This document shows, piece by piece, positions 11,132-23,169 of a stretch of 64,000 bases of DNA (position 1 is its first letter; the number at the start of each line of letters is the position of its first letter). The stretch comes from Stenopsyche tienmushanensis (Eukaryota > Arthropoda > Insecta > Trichoptera > Stenopsychidae). A model generated the notes under the pieces. That model was given only the letters and a program-made list of their open reading frames with translations. It ran no database searches and was not told where the DNA came from. The stretch is taken from assembly GCA_008973525.1 (NCBI GenBank), contig WACJ01000528.1:558001-622000 (forward strand), given 5' to 3'. Made by a program: the position numbers and the translations under genes.

Positions 11132-11442
11132 AACTCAACACGCAGAGAAGAACGGCAAGCAGTTAAATAAACAAACACTCTCGATAACACACAATATTCG
11201 GTCGTTTCTTTGCGTAAACAAATAACACACTTGAAATCGAAATCATTATAAGTCGATAAATTTGGGCTTAACGATCTATACAATCATGCGATGCATGTGA
11301 GGAAGCTATCCGTCTCAGTCTCCCGAACTGCGCTAAGTTCTCTCTTTCTCTGTCTGTCTCCGAGCTTCAATGTACAAGAGTGCTCTTTTTGGGATATGAG
11401 AATTCGGACATACATGTATGTCGATGCTCCCCAACAGCTTAA
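11132..11442 (+). mobile_element. Family A variant copy A3
   Basis: It contains the family A core (acacaatattcggtcg, gataaatttgggcttaacg, 'ccgtctcagtctcccg', 'tgtctgtctccgagcttca'). The left block is replaced by 'caacacgcagagaagaacgg', and the right block ends 'gctccccaacagcttaa'. The same two alternative ends occur at 32744-33032, so this is a distinct subfamily rather than random truncation. The open frames on both strands here (11284-11581) are by-products. Confidence 0.65.
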
Positions 11443-11444
11443 TC

Positions 11445-13236
11445 TCCAAAAAAAAATTGTCAGTCTAGGTGCAAAACACTCTGTATATAAATATGTTTCC
11501 AAACCAAACAAGTCAATGGATATATCTCAAAGTAATTTACCAAGAATACTCGACGCGTATGCTATTTTGAATCGAATTTAGATTACATACAGTTGCGATG
11601 CAATGAATGCTTGTACGCGAGCGTGTGTACGAACGACCCGGAGATTTGGCCAAGAAAATCAATCGATCATCAGCGGTTAAAATGATTCAATCTTTCTCAT
11701 ACGGATAACATATATTAATCGATTTAGCATTGTTAGCAAGTTCGTCAACTGCTACAGTTTTATCATCTCAATTAAGCTAATTTTTATCAACAGATATTTT
11801 GGCGAAAATTCTCAATATTATGCACATTGAATAGGGCGCAATGTTCATTGCAAATTGTTTTAGTAATAAAATTATGCACATAAATGGCAAGTTGTAATTT
11901 GCTTATAGCCCACATAAAATAAGCCAGCAATTTCTTTTGCCGTTATTGATGAATGGTATAATGATTGGATTTAAATGCTAAAACTGAGTACAAAAAACAA
12001 TAAAATATATACTCATAGATTTGCGAAATTATATGCAAAAAATCACGCCAAAGCTATTTAGTTTATTCAAATAATGGAGTCAAATGATAATTATTTACAT
12101 ATAGACAAAATTTATCATGTTATAATTTTTATTTGGCGCGCTGAATATGGAAAGATAATGTTTCGGCTTCAAAATCTATTATATTTATGAAAGGGGTAAA
12201 AAAATATTTTTTAGATTAGTACATTTTTAGTTTAAAAAATGATATTTTCTTACTTAAAAGCCGTAATACGTATATTTGCGCGATTTTACCGGCATGAAAA
12301 ATAATAAAAACGTATTTAAATCGAGGCTTGTTTACACCCCATTAAGCATGTTGTTTCAGATAAGCCAGAGTCACGTCTTGAACGCATTAAAGTCTCAGGC
12401 AATTAATTTAACCATGGGGTTTTTAAGGTGTTTTACGTTTGTGTTTTCCGACGAGAGAAGACCTTTTGTATCGCCGAAGAACTAGAACAGATTTCTCGTC
12501 AAGAGCGACAAATCAACCCCAAGTCGGTCCGTTTATGATCTTTGTGCAAGACATAAATGTATACATATTTTTTTTTTATTCAAAACGATGCGAGCAATAA
12601 ACAGCTTTCCATCCACACCACTTCCTTTTCAAGTTGTTTTATGAACCATAAAACGAGAAAAGTGCAGCAATAATTTGTTTCTCATTATTTCCACGTCCAT
12701 CTCGCTCCGAATGTATCCGAGCATCATCATTAAAAATTCATTGTTCTTCATATGACAAGTCTTCCTTTGTTGGCCGCCCCGGATTTCGTTCTCGATCTTT
12801 CATAGGAATTTTTTACGATGTCGTTATACGAATAGCATGAATGGGAAAAGATGGAGGGCAACTCTAAGCCAAAGAGGGGAGTATGTAAACGAGGCAAACT
12901 AGCGTGATGATTGTAAAAAACTGTCGTAAAAAAAATCGTTTTCCAATGAATTGATTACTAACCAATTTAGTAAAACTAAGTACTAATTAAAAAAAAAAAC
13001 ATCAAATCGATAATGTTAACTATTATCAAAGAACAAGTTTATATGCAGGCTGAAAAATCATTTTCATCAAACTAACAAATTTGGTTGATCAGAAGTAATA
13101 AACGTTTATGATTGATCGCGTTCATTTAAATTTAACATGGTTTTCATGTACTGAAAAATATTTACTGAAATCATTAATTGAGTCGGACAGGGTCTTAGCG
13201 TTATTTGTAACAATTACAAAAATATAATTTAAAATA
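11445..13236. other. A+T-rich spacer, nothing recognised
   Basis: There is no open frame with coding character, no repeat shared with the rest of the window and no RNA gene that I can support. Confidence 0.35.
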
Positions 13237-13951
13237 TCAGGTTGAGTCATAAATAGTTGCCGGTGAACATAGGGTATTATTAAATAGGTATGACTCCTTT
13301 CAGTCTTTCGACAACAATTAACTGTAAATGCATAGTAAGAAATTGGTTTTTAAAATTTCGCTCGGGAAATAAGACCCTGAAAGATTAACCAAGGGCGGAT
13401 CGCCCTTCCGACTTTGATGAAGACATTTTAAAGGTATTATTGGAGTAAAATCCACATCAATCAACAAGGGAATTGTCAGGGAAGCTAAATACGTCACAAT
13501 TAATCATTTGTCGACACTTGGAAAAATAAGGAAAGGTTAGCAAATTGGGTGTGTGGGTGCCACATAATCTCAATGAAGACAATAAAGAAAATCACATGTC
13601 TATTGCCACAAATTTCCTCTCCAGGCAAAAAATTGAGCCATTTTTATACACGTACGATAATGTTGTTCGCAAAAGATCATATCAGAATCAGAATAATCAG
13701 TGCCAATAAATACACTCAACAGCTACAACATATTCAAGACAAACACCCTTTTCTTGTTAATGGGAAAAATTTCATTCTGTTACACGACAATGCAAAATCA
13801 CATACAGCAAAGTTGACGCAGCAAAAAATTCTGGAACTTGGGTGATCTATTTTACCACATCCTCCATACTTTGCTCCAACCGAATATCACTTATATTATA
13901 ACTAAATAAATGTTTGAAAAAAAATCGGCATTTATTTATGACTCAACCTAA
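13237..13951 (+). pseudogene. Mariner transposase relic M2 with both inverted ends
   Basis: This 715-bp element is flanked by TA (13235-13236 and 13952-13953), with ends TCAGGTTGAGTCATAAATA and the complement of TTAGGTTGAGTCATAAATA. Plus-strand fragments follow mariner order: NWFLKFRSGNKTLKD, PRADRPSDFDEDILKVLLE, a degenerate second helix-turn-helix, then the catalytic C-terminal part LLHDNAKSHTAKLTQQKILE, and finally LPHPPYFAPTEYHLYY. The segment carrying the first catalytic Asp is missing, as are several residues of the usual YSPDLAPSDYH box. Stops and frameshifts break the frame. It is an internally deleted, dead copy of a normally about 1.3-kb element. Confidence 0.88.
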
Positions 13952-14338
13952 TAAATTATAATTTCACTTCACACTTGTTGATTTTTTATTACATAAAAAT
14001 ATTTTTCAAAAATCCCTGCAAATGAATGCTTTAATAAATATCAAACCATTCGTTTTTTTCTAAACAAAAAAGAAGGATGATTATAACAACATTTTACATG
14101 ATAATTTGAAAGATTTATACGAGTACAATTATAGCGAGACTGTGGATTCAGCGAGTAGTTGTAACAAAAGGTTAGATACTCATGCAACCAAATATTTCAC
14201 GCTTATAACGAGGACGATACAATTCAATACAGATAAAATAATGAGAAAAAAATTAAGAATATCGAGGTGAAATTATTTTTAACATTTTTTTTTGTTCAAA
14301 TGGAAGTATATTCTATGTAAAATATATTAAACAGTTAA

Positions 14339-14818
14339 GTGGACTGGACGTATATATACGTCCAACGTAAAATGCATCGAAATTGGCTAGGACGTATATA
14401 TACGTCCTCGAAATACATGTTCCATATCCTAAAGCAGGCGGGACTTTTTTGTTTTAAAATAGGTAGCAAATTGATTGCACTTCGCTATTGTGTTGAAGTA
14501 GACGTGTGCTTAGTAAACGGTGACTAGTAGCGTAAGTTCACACAGAAGTTTTGGATTTATGTATGGATATATGTTATTTTTATAAACTCTATGTTTCCAT
14601 TTTATTTATGTGCTTTTGTGTATTATTTTGTATTTTTTAACGTCTCTATATGTTTATGTATCTAAATAAATTTAAAAAAATATATATGTTTCATTATTTT
14701 TTTTATAAATTCATACCTCATTCAGAACTCATACCAGGTGGGCGGGACGTATATATACGTCCTAACGAAAATGTGCGCACCTCCTGTATTTTGCGTTATT
14801 GAAAAGGAACTTCCCCGC
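14339..14818 (+). mobile_element. TTAA-bounded segment with three copies of an 18-bp palindrome
   Basis: TTAA lies on both sides (14335-14338 and 14819-14822). The perfect palindrome GGACGTATATATACGTCC occurs at 14346-14363, 14390-14407 and 14745-14762. The first and third sit in the same wider context in direct orientation (gtgg.c.GGACG...CGTCC.aacg.aaaatg). Terminal bases GTGG.../...CCCCGC are only weakly inverted. A piggyBac-like non-autonomous element with repeated protein-binding sites is my inference. An ATG-less open frame at 14339-14527 is not considered coding. Confidence 0.4.
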
Positions 14819-14829
14819 TTAACAGGTTA

Positions 14830-16330
14830 AACCATTTGAAATTGGGTTAGAGAAGGAAGAAATTTCTGGTTCTGGTTTTTGTAACATTTTTTGAATGTAC
14901 TCGTTTTATAATTTTATTTTTAAAAAATATAAAAGTATATCGCTAAGTTTTCCAACGCTTTCCACAACATGAAAATTTATTCTAATTTAACATTTAAGAA
15001 AAATTTAAGGTCAGGTTTGACATTTTAATTCCGCTGGGAAAAAAATAATTTAAATAAATTTCGTTATGTTTATAAGGTGTCATGTAAGTTACGGTGTTGA
15101 TGTTATTTAATGTTTTTTATTACACTTTTTCTCTAACAAACCTGTTTGATAGGTCGGAAGGACACATGAGAAGTCTATATTGTCCAGAGCGAATCCTTTT
15201 ACGACGGCTCCTTTGGAGATATTTCAAACGTTTGATGAAGTTCTAATGGTCCATAAATGAATTCTATCCCCCCGCCAAATTTTTCATTCATCTGTGAGCC
15301 TAGTTAATGATGCGCGTAACTCGAAGCAGTGCATATTTGGTGCAATAAAATACATCTTGACATATATTAGAGTCCATCTTGAAGGGTGAGCTATGCACCT
15401 ATCCATGGTTGGATTTTAGCGCTTCTGTGTGCAATGTGCATAAAGAGCATGGGGTGAGTTTACGACTCTGTCACCCCTGCAGTTATAGTGCTCTTCCACC
15501 CCGTAGTTATATTACCGGTTGCAAGGCTGGACATCCTCGTAAATCATATCGGTGCACCGTTACACATAAAAAAGACATTAAAAGATATAACTTTCCATGA
15601 CGCGGCGTAGTTCGCGATGCACTTTACACTCGAAAGCTGATAATCTGCAGATAATCCTACGATAATATCGCATGAAAACGACGTAAAGCGAGACGTGGCA
15701 GTCCGAGGAGAAATTAGGCCTTCGCAGCTTTTTAACAATTCGAAATAAGTTAGCATAAGTTGGCGGAACAGATTGAAAAGAGTGAAAAGCCTACAAAATA
15801 AGTCGGCCAAGGGTTATAAAATTGAGCCATTGAGGTTTTTATTGAACAAAAAATATTTTTGTAGAACAATACTTATTGTTTTTGCTATCATATTTCAAAG
15901 ACAATCGACATGCAAGATTAAAAAGACATTCAAAACGAAAAGCTTAATTTATTTTATTTCAATTTCAATGTCGAATACGATATAATCTTAATTTTAATTC
16001 AGAGATCATAAAAGTGCACAAGGAAATAATATGCAAATAGAACAGAAATGCATTTACTGGTTGCACCAATTTCTTATTACTTTACATTTAGAAGGTTCTA
16101 TTACACACATGATATTTTCTATGTCTTCTTTACATTTAGACGTTCCTATATAATTGACAAAAACATATTAGGGTAGGCCACATGAACGTTCGGAATTCGT
16201 AGACGAGAACTATAATTTACATTTACAAAACATAATTTATTTAATCGAAATAATATACATTAGCTTTAATCATTTTTATTTAATGGAAAGTACTTCATGT
16301 GACTAAAAAGTTGAAAATCTTTTGGAGAGA
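14830..16330. other. A+T-rich spacer with one weak exon candidate
   Basis: A plus-strand segment at 15372-15450 (weak acceptor tattag, strong donor GG/GTGAGTTT) is open for about 26 codons and Cys-containing (ending ASVCNVHKEHG). It lies in a G+C-richer patch (15370-15640). I do not consider it established. The rest shows nothing. Confidence 0.25.
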
Positions 16331-16334
16331 GATT

Positions 16335-16715
16335 TAGTGAACAAGATGGACATGGTAAAATATCATAACTTGCTATATTTATATGTACACCGATTGTTGT
16401 CCACACAAATCCATTTATTTCTCAGCCCAGCCCAATATGAGTCAATCTTGTAAATAAAAACTGTTGATAGCATACTATATTCGTTCATTTCTTCGCGTAA
16501 ACATCAACAATACACTTGAAATCGATTAATTTGGGTCATCATTATTAATCGATAAATTTGGGTTAACGATCTATACAATTGTACTATGTACGTAAGACAC
16601 TCTTTCCGACTGTTTCCCATTCACAATCTCCGAACTCCTCTCCGTTTTTCTCCGAGCTCAGCGTGTAAGAATACTATTTCTGAATCACTGGAATTCGATC
16701 GCAAATACGCGACTG
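16335..16715 (+). mobile_element. Family A piggyBac-like MITE, degenerate copy A4
   Basis: The left block is strongly diverged. The core is clear (acaatacacttgaaatcgatt, cgataaatttgggttaacga, 'ctccgtttttctccgagctc', 'tctgaatcactggaattcga'), and the right side follows the A2 variant (cgcaaatacgcgactgaa). TTAA ends are not preserved. Confidence 0.6.
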
Positions 16716-16719
16716 AACT

Positions 16720-17265
16720 CCTCAAAAGGATAAGAATATTTTAATATGTTAATAAGCTTTATATATTTACAATTGTTAATTTTTCGCTGGACAAAAAAAA
16801 CAGTATCGAGTATCGTCAAATTGATTCGAATGCCATTTGGTTTCTTAAGTAGCCATCGTTGTAAAAAATGCTTTTATTCTTTTTGTGTTAAATTTTGAAA
16901 CATTTTATAATAGTATTGAAGGCAGCGACCGAAATTTTGCAACCGTTTTTACAAAACTGATTTTAGTTTTAGTCAGTCTTTATACAATATTAATCAGGAA
17001 TGTTACAGTCTACCAAGTTTTCAGTGTTCAACGTGCAAAGCTGCGTTCATGGCCACAAGTAGTTTACATTAGTTTTTGTTAAATAAATCTCATCTACTTT
17101 CGATACAAGGTGGCTAAGGCTTCGATAGATGTAGCTGAAGTCGTATTATGGCAACTTTATTCAAAGAAAGCGTTGGGTACGAGACTCTTTTGAATTCAAT
17201 TTGGGCGGCTTGTAAACCTTATAATTATTTGTTATGTACAGATTGGGACAAATACAATTGTTAGA
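16720..17265. other. A+T-rich spacer between A4 and A5
   Basis: Only short A+T-rich open frames are present (for example 16885-17082, 65 codons, plus strand, without splice signals). Nothing is recognised. Confidence 0.35.
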
Positions 17266-17269
17266 TTAA

Positions 17270-17655
17270 CCCTTTGAGTAGAGATTTATATAATTATTAA
17301 CTTAGATGGTATATGTATTTATACTTCCGCCACTTATCAACCGTACAAATCCACTTATCTGTCAGGACCGTCGCAGTGAGTATGATGCTTGTTTATAAAT
17401 AAATAAATAATGTCAGTATCACACAATATTCGGTCATTTCTTTGCGAAAACATATTCAATACACTTGAAATCGATCCATTATATCATTCACATAACATTA
17501 TTAGTCGATAAATTTGGGTTAACGATCGGTACAATCGGACGATGTACGCAAGATACTCTCTCTATCTCTGTTTCTCTCCAAACTCAACGTGTAAGAATGC
17601 TCTTTATGAATCATTGTAATTCGAACACAACTCTGTGTCTTAATTCTTCAAGGGG
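17270..17655 (+). mobile_element. Family A piggyBac-like MITE, full-length copy A5
   Basis: This 386-bp copy has TTAA at 17266-17269 and 17656-17659 and ends CCCTTTGAGTAG and CTTCAAGGGG. The inverted match between CCCTTTGAG and the complement CCCCTTGAAG is the clearest terminal repeat of the family. It is a good reference copy. Confidence 0.82.
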
Positions 17656-17659
17656 TTAA

Positions 17660-18844
17660 TGGAAAAATATGAAATTATTGAACTGGCATTTCGTTTTTTT
17701 AATATTTTTAGAAAGTTGGATTCAACAAGGAACAAGATGAAAATAAAACGAAGCACTATATAGAATTTCAGCCGGTTATCCATGTCATTTTCATGGTTGA
17801 ATAAATCAGAAAACCATGATCGATACTGATTGACCCTGAATGAAAAATGATTCAGGATCGATTGACGATTATATCTCTCGATTGATCGATTTCAAAAGCC
17901 ATCGTGTCGAAGATAATGTCGACACTTCAACCGGTCACCTCGGATTAACCCATTAACGCCATTGCCGACCAAACAAAAAAGCGGCCATATCCCATAGCCC
18001 CTTTAGGCGGCTTACATGGAAATAGCTCAATTTTACTGTGTCCTCTTACCGCGAACATAATACGACGTATTGTTATACTGTGGAAGAATGATTTAACAAG
18101 ACTTTTGCTTTACGACTTTATTAACAGCGGTCATTTATTGTTCGCGCGATACTTACGAAGTAAGAAAGACATGATTTAATACCGCTTGTGACATTTTAAC
18201 AGCAATTTCTTGTTACCCTTAAATACTTCGAAGCATGCGCCATATATTTTTTTCAATCGTATGCCGCTGTATTTGTTCGTCAAACATCAAAAATTAATAC
18301 CGGAATAATTCACTGTAACAACAACTATTAAACGGAACCATAAAAAAGACTTTAAGCTGAGGTCGCGACTTTGCCGGAATTATTCAAACTATGGCGAAGA
18401 TCATACGTCAAAAATACGTTTTAATGTTTCATTAGATCACACGGTGAAAGAGTACTCAATGGAGCGATAAGTGTGAAAATCTTCGAAGATGCTGTCCTAT
18501 CCATATATGAGGATCGCATTACTTTCGCTTTTGTTGGCGCGAAAGACTGTGCCGGCGTAACACTTTTTAAACCGGTCTTTGGAGAACAAATTTATTCAAA
18601 CTCAATGATAAAATAAAATGTTGGCTTCGCGAAATGATGATTTGATATTATGTTAATATTTTAAGTAAGCTTTTAAGCCAATAATATGCTTATCTTCATA
18701 ATTCAATTGTTACTGTCACGTACATGTGATGAAATTTCGTCACAGATCATCAGAAAGTGTTGGCATTGTGGATTAGTTCTTGGATTTTATACAAAGTTAC
18801 CGGTTGACATTGATCGTTTCGGATTCTTAATTTAAAGACATAAA
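17660..18844. other. Spacer, moderately less A+T-rich, nothing recognised
   Basis: It holds a TTAACCC string at about 17946 and scattered CpG sites at 18040-18570. I see no open frame, splice-bounded segment, shared repeat or RNA gene. Confidence 0.3.
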
Positions 18845-18846
18845 TA

Positions 18847-19395
18847 CACTTAAACCTTGTTTTTTTTGTGCGGTAGATGCGTTCTGCAGAAAATCGCACA
18901 AAAAAAGCTATGGCTTACATAGAAAAAGTGAAGATGCATTCAATGGATTTTAAAAACCGCATAACATTGAACCAGCTATATAAAATATATTCTAAATCGC
19001 ACAAAAAAGTTAGTAACAGTAAGATAATTAAAAAATAACACTTTTAGTAACATTTAAAGGACGTCTTGCATCATAGGTAAGTTTTTAAGGATATTTGGCA
19101 TCTCAAATGCCAGACATCCACTAGAGAAATAGTAATTATTTTAATAACTATCATCGCAGTATAATATTTTTCAAAATGGCGACTGTTTAAAAAAAATCAG
19201 CCAAGTCATTTTTTAGCCTTATTTTGTCACAGGTTTTAATTGTTTTTAAATAGTTAAAAAATACATTTTGACACAAATCTGGTAGGAATAATAGAGGGTT
19301 GTGTAGAAAAGATTCGTACTTAGTTTGAAGTAAATTACCTAATTAAAACTCGAGATATGATGTCAACCGTGTTGAAAAAAATTGTTAGTAGTATG
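18847..19395 (+). mobile_element. Family C pogo/Tigger-like MITE, 3'-truncated copy C3
   Basis: It starts after TA (18845-18846) with CACTTAAACCTTG, then the T-rich run and 'gtgcggtagatgcgttc'. The interior (palindromic 'tggcatctcaaatgcca', 'ggtaggaataatagagggtt', 'tgtcaaccgtgttgaaaaa') matches C2 inverted. The 'cgcataaaaagaggtttgag' end is absent, so the copy is truncated near 19395. Confidence 0.65.
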
Positions 19396-19469
19396 TAATT
19401 GAAATAAAAGAGCTATGAATATGGTTAACATTTAAAATTCAATTGCATTAATTCATATCGTTTTTAAAA

Positions 19470-19590
19470 AACCAGAACTTCAAACCGTTATTTTTTATCA
19501 TTTCGGTTTCGAACACATTTCTAATATTTGTATTGGTTCGTTTGCGGTTTTCGTTCCGGGAAAAATAACGGTTTTACTATATAAATAAGA
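19470..19590 (-). repeat. Possible relative of MITE J1
   Basis: The strings 'cggttttcgttcc' and 'aataacgg' also occur, inverted, in 5967-6083, with similar spacing. The ends are not definable, so this is tentative. Confidence 0.25.
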
Positions 19591-19599
19591 AATTTGTGA

Positions 19600-21513
19600 A
19601 TATTTTTTTGTGATATTTAGAACCTCAATAAAAACATTCAAACAGAATGCATTTTGACGGAAATTGCAAATTTGTATCAAATATTATTTTTTAGTAAAAA
19701 AAATTGATTTCTAAAATTTCTCGAAAAATCATAAAATTTCTTAAGAAATAGTTCTCGAGAAAAAACACTAGACGCCACTACCACATCATAGATTATTACT
19801 CTACTAATAAAGTCTCCTATGAAGATAGCCTACGCCTAATAATAGATATATTTTTAAAAAACGGAAATATACTAAGTAAAGCGACTGAGAACTACGATAT
19901 TTAATGATTAAGATGAACACAAAAACACAGTAAATGAATTGGGGTTGATATCAATATCAATAGTTATATGAAGTTTTCATATGAAATGTCCGATTTTCAT
20001 TCAATTTCAAATGTAAGACCATTTTTAAAGGTTTTTTGCGTATTTTTTGGATTTTGAGCTAATATGAGTTTAATATCTATTTTTGAGGTGGTTTTTGAAA
20101 CAAAATTATCATTTAACCCGAAGATAAGTTATATGAAATAAATTTAAATTATGGATTTTCATAGGACATTTCACTTGGAAACATTTGATATTTGATTGTC
20201 TTCCATAGCATTTTACAGATTGCATAAAAAGGCAATAATTTATTATATTTATAGTAATTACTTTATACATCAAGTTGAAATCAATTCTGAATGTTTTATT
20301 TAATATTTTAAGTGAAAATATTATATTTCTATCAGAATCATTGGTGAGCTAATAATAGTTGTATGTAGACAGAATATCATGAATACGTAATTTGATTAGG
20401 AAAAATTGGGGATAAATCGACACAATCAATCAGGTGGCTGAAAATGTAAATCCATGCATTTATTGGGGTGGAAATACTCAAAAGTGTATCTAAAAGCACA
20501 TCTAGCCTAACTAGATTCCTTCCCCAAGCGTCGAGTATTCTCATCGCAAGTACTATGTTTATTATATACTTATCCACCAGGAAATAGACGGTCGAATGGC
20601 GAAAAAAGGCACAAAATAAAGCACGCGAAAATAATGCGAAAAAAATATATATGCAGAGTTTTTATAACTTCGAAATGGCTATGTGCGCGGAGCAAAAATG
20701 CGTCCATAAAATGCAACTCGCTCTTGCAGTTTTACGATCGCAGCCGCGGTGCTTAAAATACGTGAGCCCGCCAGGCGGCCGCAGGTACACCCCTGTTTCT
20801 GGTCTGGCTCCGGCCCTGGCTATATCCACTATACTGATAGCGACTCTCCACAATATACAACCTATTTCTGATAATTAAAAAATTTACTGACCGCCATTTC
20901 GCTATCGGTTGCCGTTTAGGCTTATCTTCATCACGAAGCTTGCCCACATCACCATATGCAGTCCATTATATCGGAAATATACGGCTAGGCTCGCTCGTTT
21001 CCAGAAATGAAGGATTTTATGTCCTTTCAATATAAATAAAGCAAGATTTTGTCGCTGAATTTGGTCCTTGTTGTGGCGAAAATCGACGCTGTTGATTAAA
21101 AGTGTTCTTTCTAACTTTGTCACATGAAAATGGACGTTTTACTACCCTATTGTGAATTTCTTTTATATAACATACGAGCATTTTACAATTTGATCCAATT
21201 TATAGGCTTTCAATTCCTTGATGACGTCTATGGCTTTTAAATAAATAAATTAAGTTATTTATACGGAAAAAATCATTATTTTTTGATCTAATATAAAACA
21301 AAATAGCTGTATGAAAATGTGGACTATAATGATCGATACAGTTATTTGCTATAAAAATATTAACTGCTGCAGTGTTGGATGAATAAAAGTTTGTTTGCTA
21401 TCTTCTTCTCTGTTGATTGTGTTAACATGCGAGCAGAAAATTTCTGGGGGTGGAAGAGACGCCCCCAACATTATAAAGTATATAATAATATAAAAACTAA
21501 TGCGAGAAATCGC
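19600..21513. other. A+T-rich spacer with one small G+C-rich exon candidate
   Basis: Near 20730-20783 a 54-bp plus-strand segment lies between an acceptor (ctcgctcttgcag) and a donor (CCGCAG/GTACAC), giving FTIAAAVLKIREPARRPQ in one phase. Frames on both strands are open through this patch (20651-20878), so it is weak. Nothing else is seen. Confidence 0.25.
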
Positions 21514-21517
21514 TTAA

Positions 21518-21967
21518 GTAGTAAGTTAATTTTAAATCATCATAAACTTTGATGCTATATTTGTATGTCTACCACTTATCATCCGAACAAATCCACTTAT
21601 CTGTTATGACCGTCGCAGTATGTATGAAACTTGTACATAAAAAAATAAACTCTGATGATAACACACAATATTTGGTTATTTCTTTGCGTAAACATAAACA
21701 ATACACTTGAAATCGATTCATTATATCATTCATACATAATTATTGGTCGATAAATTTGGGTTAACGATATATAAAAACGTATGATGTACGCAAGATACTC
21801 TCTCCGTCTCTGTCTACATTCACAATCTCTCCCCTTTTCTGTTTCTCTCCAAATTTAACGCGCAAGACACTCTCCGTTGCTGTCTGCCACCGAGCTCTAT
21901 GTGTAAGTATGATCTTCCTGAATTACTGGAATTCAGACACAACTCTATGTCTTACCTCTTTAAGGGG
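21518..21967 (+). mobile_element. Family A piggyBac-like MITE, copy A6 (longest)
   Basis: TTAA at 21514-21517 is followed directly by GTAGTAAG, so the first eight bases (CCCTTTGA) of the usual left end are missing. The right end CTCTTTAAGGGG is intact against TTAA at 21968-21971. The core is about 60 bp longer than in A5 because the pyrimidine-rich block is duplicated ('ctctccgtctctg', then 'ctctccgttgctg'). Confidence 0.78.
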
Positions 21968-22283
21968 TTAAATGCAAGTGAAGACTTACGCATGTCTCTT
22001 TCATAAAAAGAGTCTCGTTTTGCAAGTATTATAAAATACACAAGTAATATCAGTCCAGCTATTAATAAAATTAATATTGTTTTGTATTTGATATATAAAA
22101 TGGACATATTTTTTCAATACACAACATGTTTCGTAAAAATGTATTTTTCTACATTAAAATATCGAAACACATTTTACAATGGGGTGCGGAGACCTATTTT
22201 CAGATTCGAAGGAGTACGCCTCACTCAAAAGATTAAGAGCCACTGATCTAGATGTTAATCATCTGGATGCTATCTGGATGCAT

Positions 22284-22947
22284 CTGGGTGTCCCATAAGT
22301 TTCTTTCGTTTTCATATTAAGAAAAAAATAAACAACAATTTGTATTACATCAAAATTTATTGAATAATATATGATCCATTCTGTTCTATTACCTTTCTCC
22401 GTTTCTCCGGAAGCCTCATAATGCCTTCTTGCTAAAATATCCCAGGATTGTTGGCAAAATATTGATCAGGATACATTTTTATATCATTTTTTGAATTAAT
22501 TTTTTTACCACGTAAAGAATTTTTCAACGAAATAAATAAATAATAATCTGAAGGGGCAATGTCCAGTCAAATGATAATAATTTATTTCTGACGAGCAAAG
22601 ACACATGAGGCCTGGCGTTATCGTGATGAAAAACAACGCCTCGTCTGTTCCCTAATTCTGGCCGTTTTCTGGCAATTGGATACTCTCATAGAGTATCCAA
22701 CTTTTATCTCCAGTGACAAGTCTCTTCAAAAAAGGTTGGCTATTATATCGTTGGAAAAGAAGATCGCATTTTGAAATACGCTGAAGTTTATTTGAGTCAG
22801 TCAACGATTGATGTAGCCCAATTTTGTCAGATGATTATGGACGGATGTTCGTGGAATTTATAACTTGTTCGCTTAGCGGGATTTCTTCAACCATGGCTAT
22901 AATTAGATCTGTGTTCATTTGCGAAAGAAACTTATGGTACAACCTAA
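22284..22947 (-). pseudogene. Mariner transposase relic M3, internally deleted
   Basis: The right end (read inward) is TTAGGTTGTACCATAAGTTT, with TA just outside at 22948-22949; the left end TCTGGGTGTCCCATAAGTTT matches but has lost its TA. The shared ends (GGTTGTCCCATAAGTTTCTTTCG type) are mariner ends. The minus strand reads PFLKRLVTGDKSWILYES (first catalytic Asp), then almost at once RRGVVFHHDNARPHVSLLVR (second Asp), then a C-terminal stretch resembling GIMRLPEKRRKVIEQNGSY. The two Asp blocks are about 30 codons apart instead of the usual 90 or so, showing an internal deletion. The N-terminus is largely missing. Confidence 0.85.
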
Positions 22948-23008
22948 TATTTAAAAATAATGATGTGGTGGATAATGTGAAATCGCCAAATAAATAATCT
23001 TTAATGCC

Positions 23009-23163
23009 TGGTGCACACGAGGCTAGTTTTCAAACTAGGATAGCAAGCGCTAGTAAGCTAGCAAGCCAGCAGCTCTAGTTTTGTTTTATCGAATTTAATT
23101 CTGTTTACATTAGGCTAGAGTTTGCTAGCTATACTAGTTTGAAAACTAGCCTTGTGCGCACCA
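23009..23163. mobile_element. Foldback MITE with 30-bp inverted ends
   Basis: The left arm TGGTGCACACGAGGCTAG and following bases (to 23038) pairs with the right arm at 23134-23163 with about two mismatches over 30 bp. The arms themselves contain CTAGTTTTCAAACTAG palindromes, and the middle is a decayed continuation (ctagcaagccagc / gctagagtttgctagc). The flanks (taatgcc and tgaatc) give no certain target duplication, so the superfamily is undetermined. Confidence 0.6.
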
Positions 23164-23169
23164 TGAATC

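Noticed and set aside
11284..11581. Overlapping open frames on both strands
   Set aside because: They lie in the pyrimidine-rich core of a family A MITE, where stop codons are rare by composition.
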